A stretch of 64,000 nucleotides of DNA from Malus domestica. Taxonomy: Eukaryota; Streptophyta; Magnoliopsida; Rosales; Rosaceae. Below the pieces are notes generated by a model that was given only the letters and a program-made list of their open reading frames with translations, had not been told where the DNA came from and did no database searches. Of the stretch, positions 61,852-64,000 are shown piece by piece (positions within the stretch are counted from its first letter, which is position 1; the number at the start of each line of letters is the position of its first letter). The translations under genes and the position numbers were made by a program. The DNA is taken from the NCBI RefSeq assembly GCF_042453785.1, contig NC_091670.1, forward strand, positions 34,731,501-34,795,500, read 5' to 3'.

Positions 61852-62281
61852 AATTTAATTGTTACATCATTGCAATGCAAAAATTCATAAATTCTCCCAA
61901 TATTTTAAATGCAAGTCTAAAAATTTCCATTATTATTACGAAACTTTTCAACAAACCATATTATTTACCATAAAACTTAAAAACCCTCACTTACAAACAA
62001 AAAAAAAATAGTACCAAACGGTAATACTAAATCAACGTACATTCTCAATTCTCAGTATTAAGTGGACACATACATTCTCAATTCTCAAAGGCTACTTAAA
62101 GAGAAAACGTACCTGCCTCCCTGTAAGCACTTGGCGCACGTTAGCATGTGCACCGACGGGTATTATGAATAGTGAGCTCCGATCCAGCAAAGCCAAGAGG
62201 ACTGCCAAACCCTCCTCTCCTTCTTCCACCAACTCCCCCCATGCCCGCCGCCGCCGCCAAATCCTAACCCAATTCCTCTCA
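61852..62281 (+). promoter_or_regulatory. Short upstream region and leader of the ARAD-type gene
   Basis: Only about 430 bp separate the transposon cluster from the start codon. No TATA box was fixed. An in-frame ATG at 62165 would add 39 residues rich in S, P and R. Confidence 0.4.
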
Positions 62282-63719
62282 ATGGCGCGAAAATCCTCGC
62301 TCCTCAAGCAATCCCTCGCCACCATCGTCGGCGTCCTCGTCCTCTACGCCTTCCTCAGCACCTTCCTCACTCCCGCCGCCACTTCCAAGCTCGAGAACGC
62401 CTTCCCCTCCTTCTCCTCCGCCGCTTCCAATTCGATCTCCAACGAGTTTGTGTCCCGGGAAAATCAGCTTAATTTTCCCGGAAAGCCCGTCAAAGTGTAT
62501 CTCTACGATCTCCCGAAGCGGTTCACTTACGGAGTCATCAAGCATCACTCGTTGGCCCGCGGCGGCCGGCCTGACGACGACGTTTTGAAGCTCAAGTACC
62601 CCGGTCACCAGCACATGGGCGAGTGGTACCTGTTCCAGGACCTGCTCAAACCCGATTCGGAACGGGTCGGGTCTCCAGTCGAGAATATATTGGATCCGGA
62701 AGAAGCAGACTTGTTCTACGTGCCGTTCTTCTCGTCATTGAGCCTGATTGTTAACCAGGCCCGACCGGCCTCCGGGTCGGAGAAGCCGTTGTACAGCGAC
62801 GAGGAGAATCAGGTGGCGTTGATTGAGTGGCTGGAGGCGCAGGAGTACTGGAAGAGGAACAATGGCCGAGACCATGTGATCATGGCTTCGGACCCCAATG
62901 CTCTGTACAAAGTGATTGACAGAGTGAAAAACTGTGTGTTGCTTGTTTGCGATTTCGGGCGGTTGAAGGAGGACCAAGGATCGCTTGTGAAGGACGTGAT
63001 CGTGCCTTACTCTCACCGCATCAACACTTACACCGGGGATATCAGCGTCGAAAATCGCAACACCTTGTTGTTCTTCATGGGCAACCGCTTCCGAAAAGAG
63101 GTACATCTTCAGTTGCTTACTAAATTGCATATCTTGATCGTTGTTGTTGATTATTCTGATGAATTATCTTGTGGGTTTGTTTGAAATGCTGCATTTTTAT
63201 TAAGCATTGTGTGATTGCTTCTCATCTAAGTCTATGAATTATGGATTTGAATATGAATCAAGAAACTTTATGGGGCAAATGTTTGATATTAGGATCAGTT
63301 ATCTGTCCGCCTGAGCTAATGAGACTTTTGGGGCTTTTTTCGTGTTTGTATAGGGCGGAAAGATACGTGATTTACTTTTCCAATTACTTGAAAATGAAGA
63401 GGATGTTATAGTAAAGCATGGAACACAATCCAGAGTGAGTCGACGGGCTGCTACACAGGGGATGCATATGTCGAAGTTCTGTTTGAATCCTGCTGGTGAT
63501 ACTCCATCAGCCTGCCGACTTTTTGATTCTATAGTTAGCATGTGCGTGCCTGTGATAGTCAGCGATAGCATTGAGCTGCCCTTCGAAGATGTGATAGACT
63601 ACAGAAGGATAGCAATATTTGTAGAATCCAATGCAGCTTTAAAGCCAGGATTCTTAGTCTCAATGCTGAGAGGAATCCCCACTGAGAGAATTCTGGAATA
63701 CCAGACAGAGCTGAATGAG
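62282..63719 (+). CDS. ARAD1: GT47 exostosin-family arabinosyltransferase (ARAD type), first two exons
   Basis: Golgi type II membrane glycosyltransferase; ARAD1/ARAD2 of Arabidopsis are linked to pectic arabinan synthesis. Exons 62282-63100 and 63354-63719 join in frame (395 codons) at GT/AG borders. The next donor at 63720 starts an intron that runs to or past the window end, so about 50 C-terminal residues are missing. [20 protein letters not shown] gives the cytosolic tail and single membrane anchor. [94 protein letters not shown] and [12 protein letters not shown] are conserved in this clade. The ATG at 62282 is chosen because homologues begin [10 protein letters not shown]. No lesions. 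Confidence 0.92.
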
Positions 63720-64000
63720 GTTAGTCCAAATCTTTGTATTTTGGGATTTCAGTTGCCTTTTCTTTCTGATGTTTTTCGAGTTTCATTCTGCTCGTGCTAT
63801 TGTTTTCGAATTTTCTTCTGCTTCAGTTCTTGCTGGCTTCTTTTACTCATTTTCAGTTTGGAAGGTTTTACATTTGATTTGGTTGGAGACCAAGCATGGG
63901 GAAAAGGGTAATGGCGAAATGAAGATTAAGAAATGGAAAACATATATAAACCATGAACATGCCTAAGGAAACTAATGCAAACTGATACAGGACTTGTATC

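Noticed and set aside
62092..62614. Minus-strand frames over the start of the ARAD gene
   Set aside because: They are antisense shadows of the GC-rich first exon.

Overview
This window is nuclear DNA from a dicot plant. The best guess is the apple/pear branch of Rosaceae. That guess rests on the mix of genes (split, intron-rich plant genes) and repeats (a Cassandra TRIM with 5S-like LTRs, RTE LINEs, tRNA-type SINEs, PIF/Harbinger, Mutator-like and Helitron elements). No single sequence proves the species. All boundaries were read by eye from splice signals, reading frame and target-site duplications (TSDs).

Four host genes are supported, two of them cut by the window edges. (1) 180-5082, minus: the first seven exons of a KUP/HAK/KT potassium transporter. 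(2) 32325-33287, minus: an intronless six-span plant membrane protein of unknown role. (3) 46019-48696, plus: a complete seven-exon MIKC MADS-box gene of the B-sister type. (4) 62282-63719, plus: the first two exons of an ARAD-type GT47 arabinosyltransferase. A fifth locus, 28749-30230, is a frameshifted but intron-bearing pseudogene of a peroxisomal 2,4-dienoyl-CoA reductase (SDR) that still ends in SKL.

Most of the rest is transposon. From left to right: a LINE and a SINE inside KUP intron 6; a complete Cassandra (8105-8734); a Helitron (9425-12070) split by a 2.3-kb solo LTR; MITE pairs at 13.4 and 17.5 kb; a near-palindromic 1.4-kb Mutator-like fold-back (19418-20811); an LTR remnant (about 21.6-22.9 kb); Harbinger copy A (26643-27610); a TIR element (27803-28642); a 10-bp-TSD MULE-like hairpin (30529-31130); Harbinger copy B (33711-36233); a solo-LTR-like block between two identical 306-bp repeats (38713-40797); several SINEs; and a second MULE with its own nested solo LTR (50442-52268).

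The most remarkable region is 52.3-61.9 kb. A small TIR element was invaded by a 9-kb PIF/Harbinger element (copy C, 52380-61332). It carries an apparently intact three-exon DDE transposase, an apparently intact two-exon Myb/SANT-like protein, a truncated second Harbinger-type insertion, a 1.3-kb CA-rich minisatellite, and a captured spliced fragment of the host gene for SEC61 gamma. Copy B is an internally deleted relative of copy C in opposite orientation. The window therefore holds a candidate autonomous element, a deletion derivative, and a shorter relative (copy A).
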